From Microvirga alba (GTDB taxonomy: Bacteria > Pseudomonadota > Alphaproteobacteria > Rhizobiales > Beijerinckiaceae), in assembly GCF_015694465.1 (NCBI RefSeq), contig NZ_JADQDO010000002.1, forward strand, positions 1-64,000: 64,000 bases of DNA. Direction: 5' to 3'. Each line of letters opens with the position of its first letter. Position 1 is the first letter of the stretch. Shown one piece after another: positions 44,459-52,512 of this stretch. The position numbers and the translations under genes are program-made. The notes beneath the pieces are model-generated. The model was not told the origin of the DNA and made no database searches. It saw nothing but the letters and a program-made list of their open reading frames with translations.

Positions 44459-45130
44459 ATGAACGAATTCGAGGATCGCTCAAGTGCCGGGCGTCTTTTG
44501 GCAATAGAGCTTGCGCGAATGCAACTGCCCAACCCGGTGGTCCTGGCACTTCCTCGGGGCGGCGTTCCAGTCGGATTCGAAATCGCGAAGGCGCTGAAAG
44601 CACCGCTTGATCTTCTCCTTGTCCGCAAGATTGGCCTGCCGGCCCAGCCTGAACTCGCAGCGGCGGCTGTTGTCGATGGCGAACGTATGGATATCGTGCT
44701 CAACGAAGAAGTCGTGTCCTGGGCTGGTCTCGACAACGAAACCATTGAGGCGCTGGCTCGGAAGGAGCTTAAGGAAATCGAACGTCGCCGGAAGGCCTAC
44801 CTCTCCAATCGCCCTGCGGTTTCCGTGGCTGGACACACAGTTATCGTGGTTGACGACGGCATTGCCACCGGAACGACCGTTCGAGCCGCCCTAAAGGCTC
44901 TTGCCAAGCGGGGCGCGAAACACCTCGTACTTGCTGTGCCCGTCGCTCCAACGGATACGGTGATGTCCCTGCGAGGTCTTGTGGATGACGTGGTCTGTCT
45001 CGCGACCCCTCAAACATTTTTCGGGATCGGCGAATTCTATCGCGACTTTCACCAACTCTCCGATGAGGAGGTTCTGCACTACCTACGCAACGCGTCGACG
45101 CTGTCGGGCACAGATGAAATGGCAAGGTGA
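44459..45130 (+). CDS. Phosphoribosyltransferase family protein
   Basis: A 223-residue type I phosphoribosyltransferase-fold protein. The PRPP-binding loop VIVVDDGIATGTTVRAA is intact, and the N-terminal ALPRGGVPVGFEIAKALKAP is typical of the stand-alone family seen in stress clusters. The C-terminal QTFFGIGEFYRDFHQLSDEEV is also conserved in that group. The base acceptor is unknown. It lies 285 bases ahead of the PRPP-synthetase fusion, suggesting a shared phosphoribosyl pathway. Confidence 0.88.
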   Translation: MNEFEDRSSAGRLLAIELARMQLPNPVVLALPRGGVPVGFEIAKALKAPLDLLLVRKIGLPAQPELAAAAVVDGERMDIVLNEEVVSWAGLDNETIEALARKELKEIERRRKAYLSNRPAVSVAGHTVIVVDDGIATGTTVRAALKALAKRGAKHLVLAVPVAPTDTVMSLRGLVDDVVCLATPQTFFGIGEFYRDFHQLSDEEVLHYLRNASTLSGTDEMAR

Positions 45131-45340
45131 GAGAGAGGCGTCGGGCTTAGCAGGGTGAAAGGCGTGAGAACGGAGGAGACAATTCTCAATTCTATCGTGG
45201 TCGTTCCGAACGACAAATCGTCGGCGTGATCTGAGGCGCATGTCTCCTCAACTATCGAGAGTTTACGAGACGCGACGCCGCACACCCGGGCAACTCCTGT
45301 CACCGCGATGACCTTTCATAGGCGGTAGGTCTACCTAAAA

Positions 45341-45354
45341 TTGAGAAAGATCAG
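45341..45354. promoter_or_regulatory. FixK/FNR-like box, one mismatch
   Basis: TTGAGAAAGATCAG differs from TTGA-N6-TCAA at the last base. It lies 61 bases before ATG 45416 of the PAS_5-PRPP synthetase gene, at a spacing that fits class II activation. Confidence 0.5.
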
Positions 45355-45415
45355 CTCTCCCGGTAGGGACGAGGTTACCGTTCTGGAGTGCGCGCGCATG
45401 AATGGCGGAGCGGCG

Positions 45416-46903
45416 ATGACGACGTTCGCAATGACAGATCCGGCTCTTCGGCGGCTGTTTGAAAGACTGGATTTCGCGCCGCAACCGAAGGATGGGTCGC
45501 TTGCGCGACTTCTCACATACTGGCAAGACCGGCGCGGTGGTGCAATCGCTCCCAGACCGCGTGACATCGCGGTCCCTGAGCTTGCTGAAGATGCGGCCAA
45601 CGCCTTCGTCTTCCGGTTCAGCCCTGGTGGCCGCGACCTTGCCCTGATCTTCGGTGGAGCCGCACTGGAATCGCTGGTCGGCCCGTGCGATCCTGGTGCG
45701 GAGGTATTGACGGAGGCTGCGGGGCGGCGCGGCGTGGTCCGGTTGCGGCGGCTGGCGGATCTCGTTCGACCACGCGCCGAACCCGTATTGGCCGAGTTCA
45801 TGGTGGCCTGGACGAACGGCAATAAGGCGAGGGTGGAAATGCTTGTCGCGCCCCTCTCAACCGACGGACGCATCGTCGACGGCTTGTTTGGTGGCTTGGC
45901 ACTACGCCACATCCGGACGACAACCGCGCACGCAGGCCATGCCCTTCATGCCGCTCCAGCAAAAGACAAGCCGCTCATTTTCGCGCTGAAGACAGCGACC
46001 GAGTTTGGAGAGCGTGTCGCTCGGCATATCGGCGTTCCGCTTCAGAGTCATGAGGAGCGAGAGTTTGAGGATGGCGAGCACAAGACCAGACCGCTCATCG
46101 ATGTGCGGGATAGCGACGTCCATGTGATCGCCGACCTTCATGGGGGGGGCGGACAAAGCGCCAATGACAGGCTCTGTCGCCTGCTCTTCTTCGTAGGCGC
46201 CCTGAACGATTCAGGCGCGGCCCGTGTCAGCGTGGTGGCACCATATTTGTGCTATTCGCGCAAAGATCGCCAAACCAAGCCATACGACCCAATCACGACG
46301 CGCTATGTCGCTCAACTTTTCGAGGCTGTCAAAACGCACCGCCTCATCACCATGGAGGCTCACAATCTCGCCGCCTTCCAAAATGCTTTCCGATGCGAAA
46401 CGATGCACTTGAATGCAAATTCGGCGTTTATAGATCATCTCATCGAGACAACTGGCGGAAAGCCCCTAGCCATAGTGTCGCCGGACATTGGAGGCGCAAA
46501 GCGCGTCGAGACCTTCCGGCAAGACATCGAGAAGCACCTCGGCCATCCCGTTACGAAAGCCGTTTCAGACAAGCACCGCAGCCTCGGTCATCTTTCAGGC
46601 GACCTTTTCATGGGTGATGTTTCAGGTCGCGTTGCAGTGATCATGGATGACCTCATCAGCACCGGGTCGACTATGGCGCGGGTGGCAGCTCAGTGTCGCA
46701 TGCACGGGGCAAGCCGCGTTTTCGTCATGGCCACTCATGGTGTCGGTGGGAACGCCGCGTTGAATAACCTCAAGCAACCCACAATCGACAAAGTTATTCT
46801 AACGAACACGATCCCTCAGGCCGCGAGTTTTCTGTCCGCGCTAGCGGATCGCCTCACCGTCCTCGATGTGTCTGAAGTATTTGCCAGAGCCATCAAACCA
46901 TAG
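45416..46903 (+). CDS. PAS_5 domain - PRPP synthetase-like fusion
   Basis: A 495-residue protein. Residues ~10-160 fit the alphaproteobacterial PAS_5 domain (LLTYWQDRRGGAIAPRPRDI; MLVAPLSTDGRIVDGLFGGL). Residues ~185-495 form a ribose-phosphate pyrophosphokinase: VVAPYLCYSRKDRQTKPYDP, the DKHRSLGHLSGDLFMGDVSG loop region and the PRPP site VIMDDLISTGSTMA. Key motifs look intact, although the family's DRK/R region and the flexible KRR loop (here DKHR) are altered. PRPP synthetases are normally ~310-320 residues with no sensor domain. ATG 45416 has GGAG upstream; ATG 45398 is possible. Confidence 0.75.
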   Translation: MTTFAMTDPALRRLFERLDFAPQPKDGSLARLLTYWQDRRGGAIAPRPRDIAVPELAEDAANAFVFRFSPGGRDLALIFGGAALESLVGPCDPGAEVLTEAAGRRGVVRLRRLADLVRPRAEPVLAEFMVAWTNGNKARVEMLVAPLSTDGRIVDGLFGGLALRHIRTTTAHAGHALHAAPAKDKPLIFALKTATEFGERVARHIGVPLQSHEEREFEDGEHKTRPLIDVRDSDVHVIADLHGGGGQSANDRLCRLLFFVGALNDSGAARVSVVAPYLCYSRKDRQTKPYDPITTRYVAQLFEAVKTHRLITMEAHNLAAFQNAFRCETMHLNANSAFIDHLIETTGGKPLAIVSPDIGGAKRVETFRQDIEKHLGHPVTKAVSDKHRSLGHLSGDLFMGDVSGRVAVIMDDLISTGSTMARVAAQCRMHGASRVFVMATHGVGGNAALNNLKQPTIDKVILTNTIPQAASFLSALADRLTVLDVSEVFARAIKP

Positions 46904-46918
46904 AAAATCTGCGATGGT

Positions 46919-47140
46919 CTAATCCGCACCGGACAGTGCATCATACAAATCGGACCGCTCCGACATCTCTTCCTCAATCACCTTGTCGATCACGTCGATC
47001 GCATCCTGAATCACTTTTAGATCCATGGCATAGTCGATCGACACGCGGTCGACTGACGCCACATCCTCAATGATCGCGCGGCGGCGCTCGACCAACCGTT
47101 CCCGCGCCCTTCTCGCGTTGTCGACAGGACTCGTCGCCAT
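46919..47140 (-). CDS. Small conserved-looking hypothetical protein
   Basis: A 73-residue, highly charged, all-helical product with no Cys, signal or membrane segment. Its ATG follows a strong AAGGAG with five-base spacing. The helix pattern (IQDAIDVIDKVIEEEMSERS) suggests a coiled coil or a small dimeric protein. I do not recognise the family. It converges with the PRPP-synthetase fusion gene (15-base gap). Confidence 0.65.
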   Translation of the reverse strand: MATSPVDNARRARERLVERRRAIIEDVASVDRVSIDYAMDLKVIQDAIDVIDKVIEEEMSERSDLYDALSGAD

Positions 47141-47207
47141 TTACTCCTTATCTCCTCTCCTCATGAGAACTCAGGCGGATGTTCGCCCACACCATCTCAG
47201 TCGCCGT

Positions 47208-47570
47208 CTAGGAAGTAAGGTAGATTCTGCGCAACTCCATCGCGGCAAAGGCAACGAGGCCCAATCCAACGAAGAGATGAACCCACATCGCAGCAACGAC
47301 CCCAAAGAAGCCGAGAAGCCACGGCGAAGCGGCTGTCCAAAGGCCGACTATCAAATTGAGCCATTCTTCCCAATCGTATGCACGAGAGATCGCCGAAAGC
47401 GCGATAAAGAGAGCGAGGGCGCCGCAGAACCAGGCGTTCCATGCGGCAAGCGGATCCGCGCGAAAGCCGAAAATCCAGGGCGAGGAAAACAGCAATGCAC
47501 CCAGTACGGCGTTGGTGACATTAATTGCCGTATCAACATTCTTTCCGGTATTATTTTCGGTCGCCTTCAT
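47208..47570 (-). CDS. SPW repeat membrane protein
   Basis: A 120-residue inner-membrane protein with four hydrophobic segments. Two copies of the SPW motif are visible: SSPWIFGF in the first half and ASPWLLGF in the second. GGGAGG precedes ATG 47570. SPW proteins are widespread small membrane proteins with no known function, often next to stress genes. Confidence 0.85.
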   Translation of the reverse strand: MKATENNTGKNVDTAINVTNAVLGALLFSSPWIFGFRADPLAAWNAWFCGALALFIALSAISRAYDWEEWLNLIVGLWTAASPWLLGFFGVVAAMWVHLFVGLGLVAFAAMELRRIYLTS

Positions 47571-47621
47571 GGAAGCCTCCCATAGAAGACCCACTCGATG
47601 CCACGATCGCGTTGGCGAACG

Positions 47622-48269
47622 TCAAGCGACAACCAGTCGATCCTCAACCGCCTTGACGCCGGGTGCGGACCAAGCCGCGCGTTCGATTACGACGCGCTCG
47701 TACCAATCATGAACCTTGCCGTCCAACACGACCTTGTCGTCCTTGACGGTAACTTTGACAGAATCAGCCTCAATTTCAGCACTCCGCTTGAGTGCTTCCA
47801 GGATTTTTTTCTCGACGTCAGGAGCTTGCACGCGAGGCTTGATCTCAATCATATTGGCGACGCCCACCACACCAGACAATTTCCGGATTGCGGATTCAGC
47901 CGCCAATCTCTGATATTGCCATTCCACGTGACCCGTCAGTGTGATCCACCCTTTCTGGACCTTCACCTGAACAGCGTCGTCGGGCACACGGGCGTCCCAT
48001 GCAAGGATGTTCAGAGCGCGCTTTGCAATCTCGTCGTCGGAGGTCTTCTTGTCGGTGGGATACCGAACCTCTATTTCCTCGGCGACGGCGCGTACGCCTT
48101 TGGTCCGCTGAACGGCATGCTCGACAGCGACTTTCTCTGCATAGCTCCCGACATGGCCACTAAGCGTTACGACGCCCTTCTCAACGGCAACTCCGATATG
48201 GGCAGCATCGATACTGGGTTCATAGTCCAACTCGTCGAGGACCAACTGGCGAAGGATCTTGTCATCCAT
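47622..48269 (-). CDS. BON-domain protein (three BON repeats)
   Basis: A 215-residue protein made of three BON modules at ~5-70, ~75-145 and ~150-215. Each has the V-x-V-x-x-G-x-V-T-L-x-G pattern (EKGVVTLSGHV; QKGWITLTGHV; KDDKVVLDGKV). No signal peptide is present, so it is probably cytoplasmic, unlike OsmY. BON domains bind phospholipids or potassium in known cases. A one-mismatch FixK box lies ~95 bases upstream. Confidence 0.9.
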   Translation of the reverse strand: MDDKILRQLVLDELDYEPSIDAAHIGVAVEKGVVTLSGHVGSYAEKVAVEHAVQRTKGVRAVAEEIEVRYPTDKKTSDDEIAKRALNILAWDARVPDDAVQVKVQKGWITLTGHVEWQYQRLAAESAIRKLSGVVGVANMIEIKPRVQAPDVEKKILEALKRSAEIEADSVKVTVKDDKVVLDGKVHDWYERVVIERAAWSAPGVKAVEDRLVVA

Positions 48270-48363
48270 GGAGGCCTGCTCCTATTCTGCGTATTGCCTG
48301 GCTTTCCGTCCGTCATTTCTGGTGCCGAGCGATGAGATCTGACGCTTTTCCGGCCTCGGCAAA

Positions 48364-48377
48364 CTGATTTTGCTCAA
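48364..48377. promoter_or_regulatory. FixK/FNR-like box, one mismatch (BON gene)
   Basis: CTGATTTTGCTCAA has one mismatch to TTGA-N6-TCAA. It is centred 101 bases upstream of the BON gene start, leaving room for a ~60-base leader. Confidence 0.4.
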
Positions 48378-48471
48378 TCCAGTTGTGAAAACACGACGCG
48401 GTCAGCCGAAAGTTCGTTGATCGAATGACCCGCCCGAAGGGAAGACATCCTCTGCGCCGTTTACGCGATTA

Positions 48472-48485
48472 TTGATAAATATCAG
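48472..48485. promoter_or_regulatory. FixK/FNR-like box, one mismatch (kinase promoter region)
   Basis: TTGATAAATATCAG retains the extended TTGAT-N4-ATCA symmetry, with one mismatch at the last base. It lies 252 bases ahead of the hybrid kinase start and could serve that gene or the divergent BON gene. Confidence 0.45.
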
Positions 48486-48620
48486 CTTTCATTCTGGAAT
48501 ACCCACGACATATATAGCCGTATTCCTCGTTCGAAATTGTTTGCAAGCCCTGATCTTGGTCAATTTTCTATTCGATGAATATCTATATTTAATCAATCGC
48601 GTCCGTTTCGAGAAAAGCAC

Positions 48621-48712
48621 TCTAGATTCGAGCATTTTCCGCAAAAAGTGGGAACCGGTTCTACATGGGCAATGCGCCGACCCAATCCGATCGGATCGGA
48701 GTGCATTCTAGA
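48621..48712. repeat. Hyphomicrobial intergenic palindromic repeat
   Basis: A ~92-base element bounded by TCTAGA at both ends. It contains GAGCATTTTCCGC, AAGTGGGAACCGGTT and a CCGATCGGATCGG internal palindrome. This composition is familiar from repeated intergenic elements in rhizobial and related genomes. Only one copy is in the window. It overlaps the first codons of the longest reading of the downstream kinase, so the gene should start after it. Confidence 0.65.
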
Positions 48713-48736
48713 GCCGACTACGATGAGAAATGGCTC

Positions 48737-51040
48737 ATGCTAGCAATGTGGCAAACCGTTTCGACGACCATTGTCCGCGGCCTTAGTAAATCCGCCCTGA
48801 AGCCGGAACGGTTCTTGCTGTTTTCTCTGACGCTCGCGGCATTTGTCTTCGCGTTGGATGCCGCTCTCCCCGCCGAGTATTCAATCGGCTTTCTGTATGT
48901 TCCAATCATGCTCCTGGCTTTTTGGATTGAGCATCGGCGCTCGATCTTGCTTGTTGCAACGATCCTCACGGCGCTCGCGATACTCGGCTACGTCATCTCT
49001 CCGTTGAGCGCTCACTACGGCAGCGTTCCTACTATCTTCAACCGCGTACTTGCTATCAGTACCATTTGGTGGATTGCTCTCCTCGCCCTCCTGCATCAAA
49101 TGGCCCGACGCGCCGTACTGGCAAGCGAGCAGACCTTACGCGATGCGCAGGAACTGGCACGACTTGGACGCGTCGATTTCTTTGGTCACGACGCGATGCG
49201 CGGCGTCATCTCGGCAGAGACGCTCGGCCATCTTGGCATTCGACATCCTGGGCCATCGCTCTCCTGGCGAGAATTTCTGGAGCGATATGTCCATGCTGAG
49301 GACCGTGCTCAGCTCGCCGGGTATGTCGATCGATCTCTCCATCAGCATCTTCCGTTCGAGCTTGAGTTTCGGATTACCCAGGCAGATGGCGTGACAAGAC
49401 GAATCAGGTGCCACGGCGAGCCGCGAAATGGCGGGAGCGGATCGCCTCGAGTCATCGCCACACTTTTGGATGTGACGCAGCTGCGCGCGGCTGAGGAGGC
49501 TACGCGGCAGAAGGAGGCGAGGCTACGCTCGATTTTGGAAACGGCGCCGGAGGCTATCGTCACGATCGACGAGCATGGGCGGATCGAGTCTTTCAGCAAA
49601 TCGGCTGAAGTCCTTTTCGGCTATATGGCACAGGAAGTTATTGGGGAGAATATCCGCATCCTTATGCCATCCCCCCATCGGGAGCAGCACGACAACTATA
49701 TCAGTCGCTACTTGATGACGCACGAGCCACGCATCATCGGGATTGGACGCCTCGTCGCCGGGCAACGCCGAAATGGAAGCACGTTCCCGATGGAGCTTGC
49801 AGTCGGCGAGGCGATTGTCGGCGGCCAGAGGATTTTCACCGGCTTCATTCGAGACATGACGAGCCGGCAACGAATCGAGCAGGAGCTGCGGCAAGCGCAG
49901 AAGATGGAAGCAATCGGCCAGTTGACCGGTGGCATCGCTCATGATTTCAACAACCTCCTGACCGTCGTGATGGGGAACCTCGAGATGCTTGAGGCGTCCG
50001 CGCGTCTCAAGGGCAAGGATCGGGCGCTTCTCTCAGAAACTCAGGACGCCGCCCAGCAAGGCGCCAAGCTCACACAGCGCCTGCTCGCCTTCGGCCGAAG
50101 ACAACCCCTCAATCCCACACTCGTCGATGTCGGTCAGTTGGTATCGGATTTCACCAGCCTGCTGCGTAGGACGTTGGGTGGATCGATCGAGATGAGAACC
50201 ACCATACGCGGCGATCACTACAACGCCTTCATCGATGAGCCGCAGCTTCAGAATGCGCTCTTGAACCTAGCGCTCAACGCACGGGACGCTATGCCGCAAG
50301 GCGGCATTCTGACGATTGATGTCACCCGGGCCGAGGTCGATGCGGATTATGCGCAGATCTACTCCGAAGCCAAGCCTGGCCGTTTCATACTCTTGACCGT
50401 GTGCGACACGGGCATCGGGATGACCCCAGAGGTGCAACAGAAGGCGTTCGAGCCCTTCTTCTCCACAAAGCCTGCGGGCGCGGGGACGGGTCTCGGGCTC
50501 AGCATGATTTACGGGTTCGTCAAGCAATCCGGCGGCCAGATCCAGCTCTACAGCGAGCCGAGCCACGGCACCACGGTCCGTATCTTCCTGCCACTTGTGG
50601 AAAACGGGCAGGCCACCGGAACGGAGCACGCCAAGCCGAAACCTCAATCCTTCCAGTCGCGCGGCGAGACAATTCTTGTCGTCGAGGACGATGCAAGGGT
50701 CCGTCGTGTCACCGTCGCGCGGCTCAGGGCGCTAGGCTATTCGGTCATCGAAACCGGGGACGCCACAGAAGCGCTTCATGCGCTCGGAAACGGTCGGTCA
50801 ATCGATCTTCTTTTCACCGATATCGTCATGCCCGGCGGTATGACGGGAACGGAACTCGCTCGCCGGGTCAGAGCGGAATATCCGCACATCCATATCCTTC
50901 TGACGTCAGGCTATGCGGAGCCAGATCTCCTTGAGCAGGAATTTACCGATGGCACAGCTTGGTTGAAGAAGCCCTATACCGCGGCAGAGCTGGCTCGCGA
51001 GCTGCAAGACGTATTTCGAACTCTGCGCGTTGATCGCTGA
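48737..51040 (+). CDS. FixL-like heme-PAS hybrid histidine kinase
   Basis: A 767-residue membrane sensor. About four helices lie at ~28-122. A divergent PAS covers ~140-250. A FixL-type PAS covers ~262-375 with the pattern HDNYISRY...IIGIGR: His318 matches the heme ligand His200 of Bradyrhizobium FixL, Arg324 matches Arg206 and Arg338 matches Arg220, while FixL His214 is Arg332 here. The HisKA phospho-His is 402 (GGIAHDFNN), the HATPase has GTGLGLSM, and a receiver domain is fused at ~655-767. It probably senses O2. The start at 48737 avoids the repeat. It overlaps no gene but lies 112 bases before the fixK-like start. Confidence 0.85.
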   Translation: MLAMWQTVSTTIVRGLSKSALKPERFLLFSLTLAAFVFALDAALPAEYSIGFLYVPIMLLAFWIEHRRSILLVATILTALAILGYVISPLSAHYGSVPTIFNRVLAISTIWWIALLALLHQMARRAVLASEQTLRDAQELARLGRVDFFGHDAMRGVISAETLGHLGIRHPGPSLSWREFLERYVHAEDRAQLAGYVDRSLHQHLPFELEFRITQADGVTRRIRCHGEPRNGGSGSPRVIATLLDVTQLRAAEEATRQKEARLRSILETAPEAIVTIDEHGRIESFSKSAEVLFGYMAQEVIGENIRILMPSPHREQHDNYISRYLMTHEPRIIGIGRLVAGQRRNGSTFPMELAVGEAIVGGQRIFTGFIRDMTSRQRIEQELRQAQKMEAIGQLTGGIAHDFNNLLTVVMGNLEMLEASARLKGKDRALLSETQDAAQQGAKLTQRLLAFGRRQPLNPTLVDVGQLVSDFTSLLRRTLGGSIEMRTTIRGDHYNAFIDEPQLQNALLNLALNARDAMPQGGILTIDVTRAEVDADYAQIYSEAKPGRFILLTVCDTGIGMTPEVQQKAFEPFFSTKPAGAGTGLGLSMIYGFVKQSGGQIQLYSEPSHGTTVRIFLPLVENGQATGTEHAKPKPQSFQSRGETILVVEDDARVRRVTVARLRALGYSVIETGDATEALHALGNGRSIDLLFTDIVMPGGMTGTELARRVRAEYPHIHILLTSGYAEPDLLEQEFTDGTAWLKKPYTAAELARELQDVFRTLRVDR

Positions 51041-51046
51041 ATTCCT

Positions 51047-51062
51047 GTTACAAAATGTTACA
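51047..51062. promoter_or_regulatory. GTTACA direct repeat upstream of fixK-like gene
   Basis: GTTACA-N4-GTTACA (10-bp period, one helical turn) lies 90 bases before the fixK-like ATG, just after the kinase stop. The same arrangement occurs upstream of the OmpR-family gene (56239-56254). The spacing is what tandem OmpR-type regulators bind. Confidence 0.55.
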
Positions 51063-51152
51063 TATCCTCACGCGCGGTTACGGTTAGACCATCAAGAAGT
51101 GCGTATTGAATCCTCAACTGCGACCGCTCGATCACCAATAAGGAGCGGCCTC

Positions 51153-51959
51153 ATGGCCTATTCCGCAAGCCCAATCATCGACCACTTTGCCGGACCTATC
51201 GGCCAAGCCAGGCTATCCCTCGAAGACGTATTCGCGACCCGGGTTTCCGAGTTTTGCCACGCGGGGCATTCGATTTTTTGGGAGGGGGATGTCGCCTCGG
51301 ACACGTTCAGAGTCAGCGAAGGCGTTTTGAGGCTCTACAGGATCTTGCCGGATGGTCGGCGTGCCATCACCGGCTTCGCCTTTCCCGGCGATGTTCTCGG
51401 GCTCGCCTTTCATGACCGGTACTTTTATACGGCGGAGGCAGTGACGACCGTAAGACTGCGCCGCTTTCCCCACGGACGGCTTCAGGCGCTCGCGGCGGAT
51501 TGCCCTCATCTTCATTATGAAATTCTACAGGTGATCGCGAACGAGCTTGGAGCAGCCCAGGAACAGATGGTTCTTCTTGGGCAAAAAAGCGCCGAGGAGC
51601 GGGTCGCCAGTTTTCTTCTGATGAACGGCCTTCGGGTCGCCAAGGACCGATCGGCTCCGATCGTCTTCGATCTCCCGATGACACGACTCGATATGGCGGA
51701 TTACCTCGGTCTCACGATCGAAACAGTTTGCCGAGCGGTGACCAAACTCCGGCAAGCCGGCCTTGTCTCGCTGGAGGGCCGCCACAAGGTATTCCTGCAC
51801 AAACCGGATGAGCTGGCCCGCTTTGCCGGCCAGGATGACTCGGGATGTCCCGGTATGATCAAGGTGACCCATCAGGCGTCTTGGCCCCGGCATGCGATGG
51901 CGAACCTGAATGATGAGCTGGAGCCTGCGGCGTCCCGAACCTGCGATCATTCCCACTAG
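51153..51959 (+). CDS. Crp/Fnr-family regulator, FixK-like
   Basis: A 268-residue activator. The cyclic-nucleotide-binding-like domain covers ~25-150, and the winged helix has recognition segment DYLGLTIETVCRAVTKLRQAG. The Glu-x-x-x-Arg pair typical of FNR/FixK is present, so it should recognise TTGAT-N4-ATCAA. The Cys cluster that holds the FeS centre of FNR is absent from the N-terminus, as in FixK. ATG 51153 follows AAGGAG at eight bases. It is next to the FixL-like kinase and is the probable master of the boxes in this island. Confidence 0.9.
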   Translation: MAYSASPIIDHFAGPIGQARLSLEDVFATRVSEFCHAGHSIFWEGDVASDTFRVSEGVLRLYRILPDGRRAITGFAFPGDVLGLAFHDRYFYTAEAVTTVRLRRFPHGRLQALAADCPHLHYEILQVIANELGAAQEQMVLLGQKSAEERVASFLLMNGLRVAKDRSAPIVFDLPMTRLDMADYLGLTIETVCRAVTKLRQAGLVSLEGRHKVFLHKPDELARFAGQDDSGCPGMIKVTHQASWPRHAMANLNDELEPAASRTCDHSH

Positions 51960-52512
51960 TCCACGCCACCGAAGGACCGTCCCGACTGAGGCCGTGCCAC
52001 ATTGTGAGGGGGGAACGTTTTCGAGCGGGGAGAATTTTATCGTCACGTCAAACGACAAATGTCCGCACGGTGAAGAGCCCGCATCAACATTTTCGCCTGC
52101 AACGGCGACAAAACCCACGACCCGTTTCGAAAGCGGGCTTTGGATAATGATCATTTTGCAACGCGATTGTGGTGAGCCTCATGCCGGGTCCTTGCTTCTC
52201 CATTCCTCCAGTCATCGTCGGCGTTCCGGTTCCCATGAGCGCATATTGGCTGCGGAACTCCGCGCCCGATAGTTTGAAGGAAGTCGACTGGCCCTGCCCG
52301 CTTGCCGCGAATGGGAACGAAATGAGGACCCTTCAGACTGCCGTTTCTGGCCTCGGACACGGGCCAGGAAGCAGTTGAACGATATTCCTGGCAAAGCCGC
52401 CGGTCTGCGAAATTCGGTGCTTTCAATTTGATCCTAATCAATCCGAACGAATGAAACTTGGCATAAACACACTGCCTGATCGCCCAAATCCGGGCTGGGA
52501 TTGGAGACCGCG
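51960..52512. other. Intergenic region with FixK-controlled promoter
   Basis: 553 bases with no convincing gene; short ORFs on both strands lack ribosome sites and family resemblance. The only clear element is the exact FixK box at 52428-52441 near its right end. Confidence 0.5.
52428..52441. promoter_or_regulatory. FixK/FNR box (exact, extended)
   Basis: TTGATCCTAATCAA is a perfect TTGAT-N4-ATCAA site. It is centred 78 bases before the CBS-BON start, placing a class II transcript start near 52476. Confidence 0.8.

Larger units (their letters stand above)
48270..48736. other. Divergent region upstream of the sensor kinase
   Basis: 467 bases between the BON gene (minus) and the hybrid kinase (plus). 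It holds two one-mismatch FixK-like boxes (48364 and 48472), an AT-rich core (~48470-48600) and a palindromic repeat (48621-48712). Short ORFs in it start at non-ATG codons inside the boxes and are not credible. Confidence 0.55.

Noticed and set aside
47612-47625. TTGGCGAACGTCAA as a FixK site for the SPW gene
   Set aside because: It has one mismatch, overlaps the BON stop codon, and would put the transcript start inside the SPW ribosome site.
51910-52441. Overlapping short ORFs between the fixK-like and CBS-BON genes
   Set aside because: None has a good start signal or family resemblance; one ends inside the FixK box.
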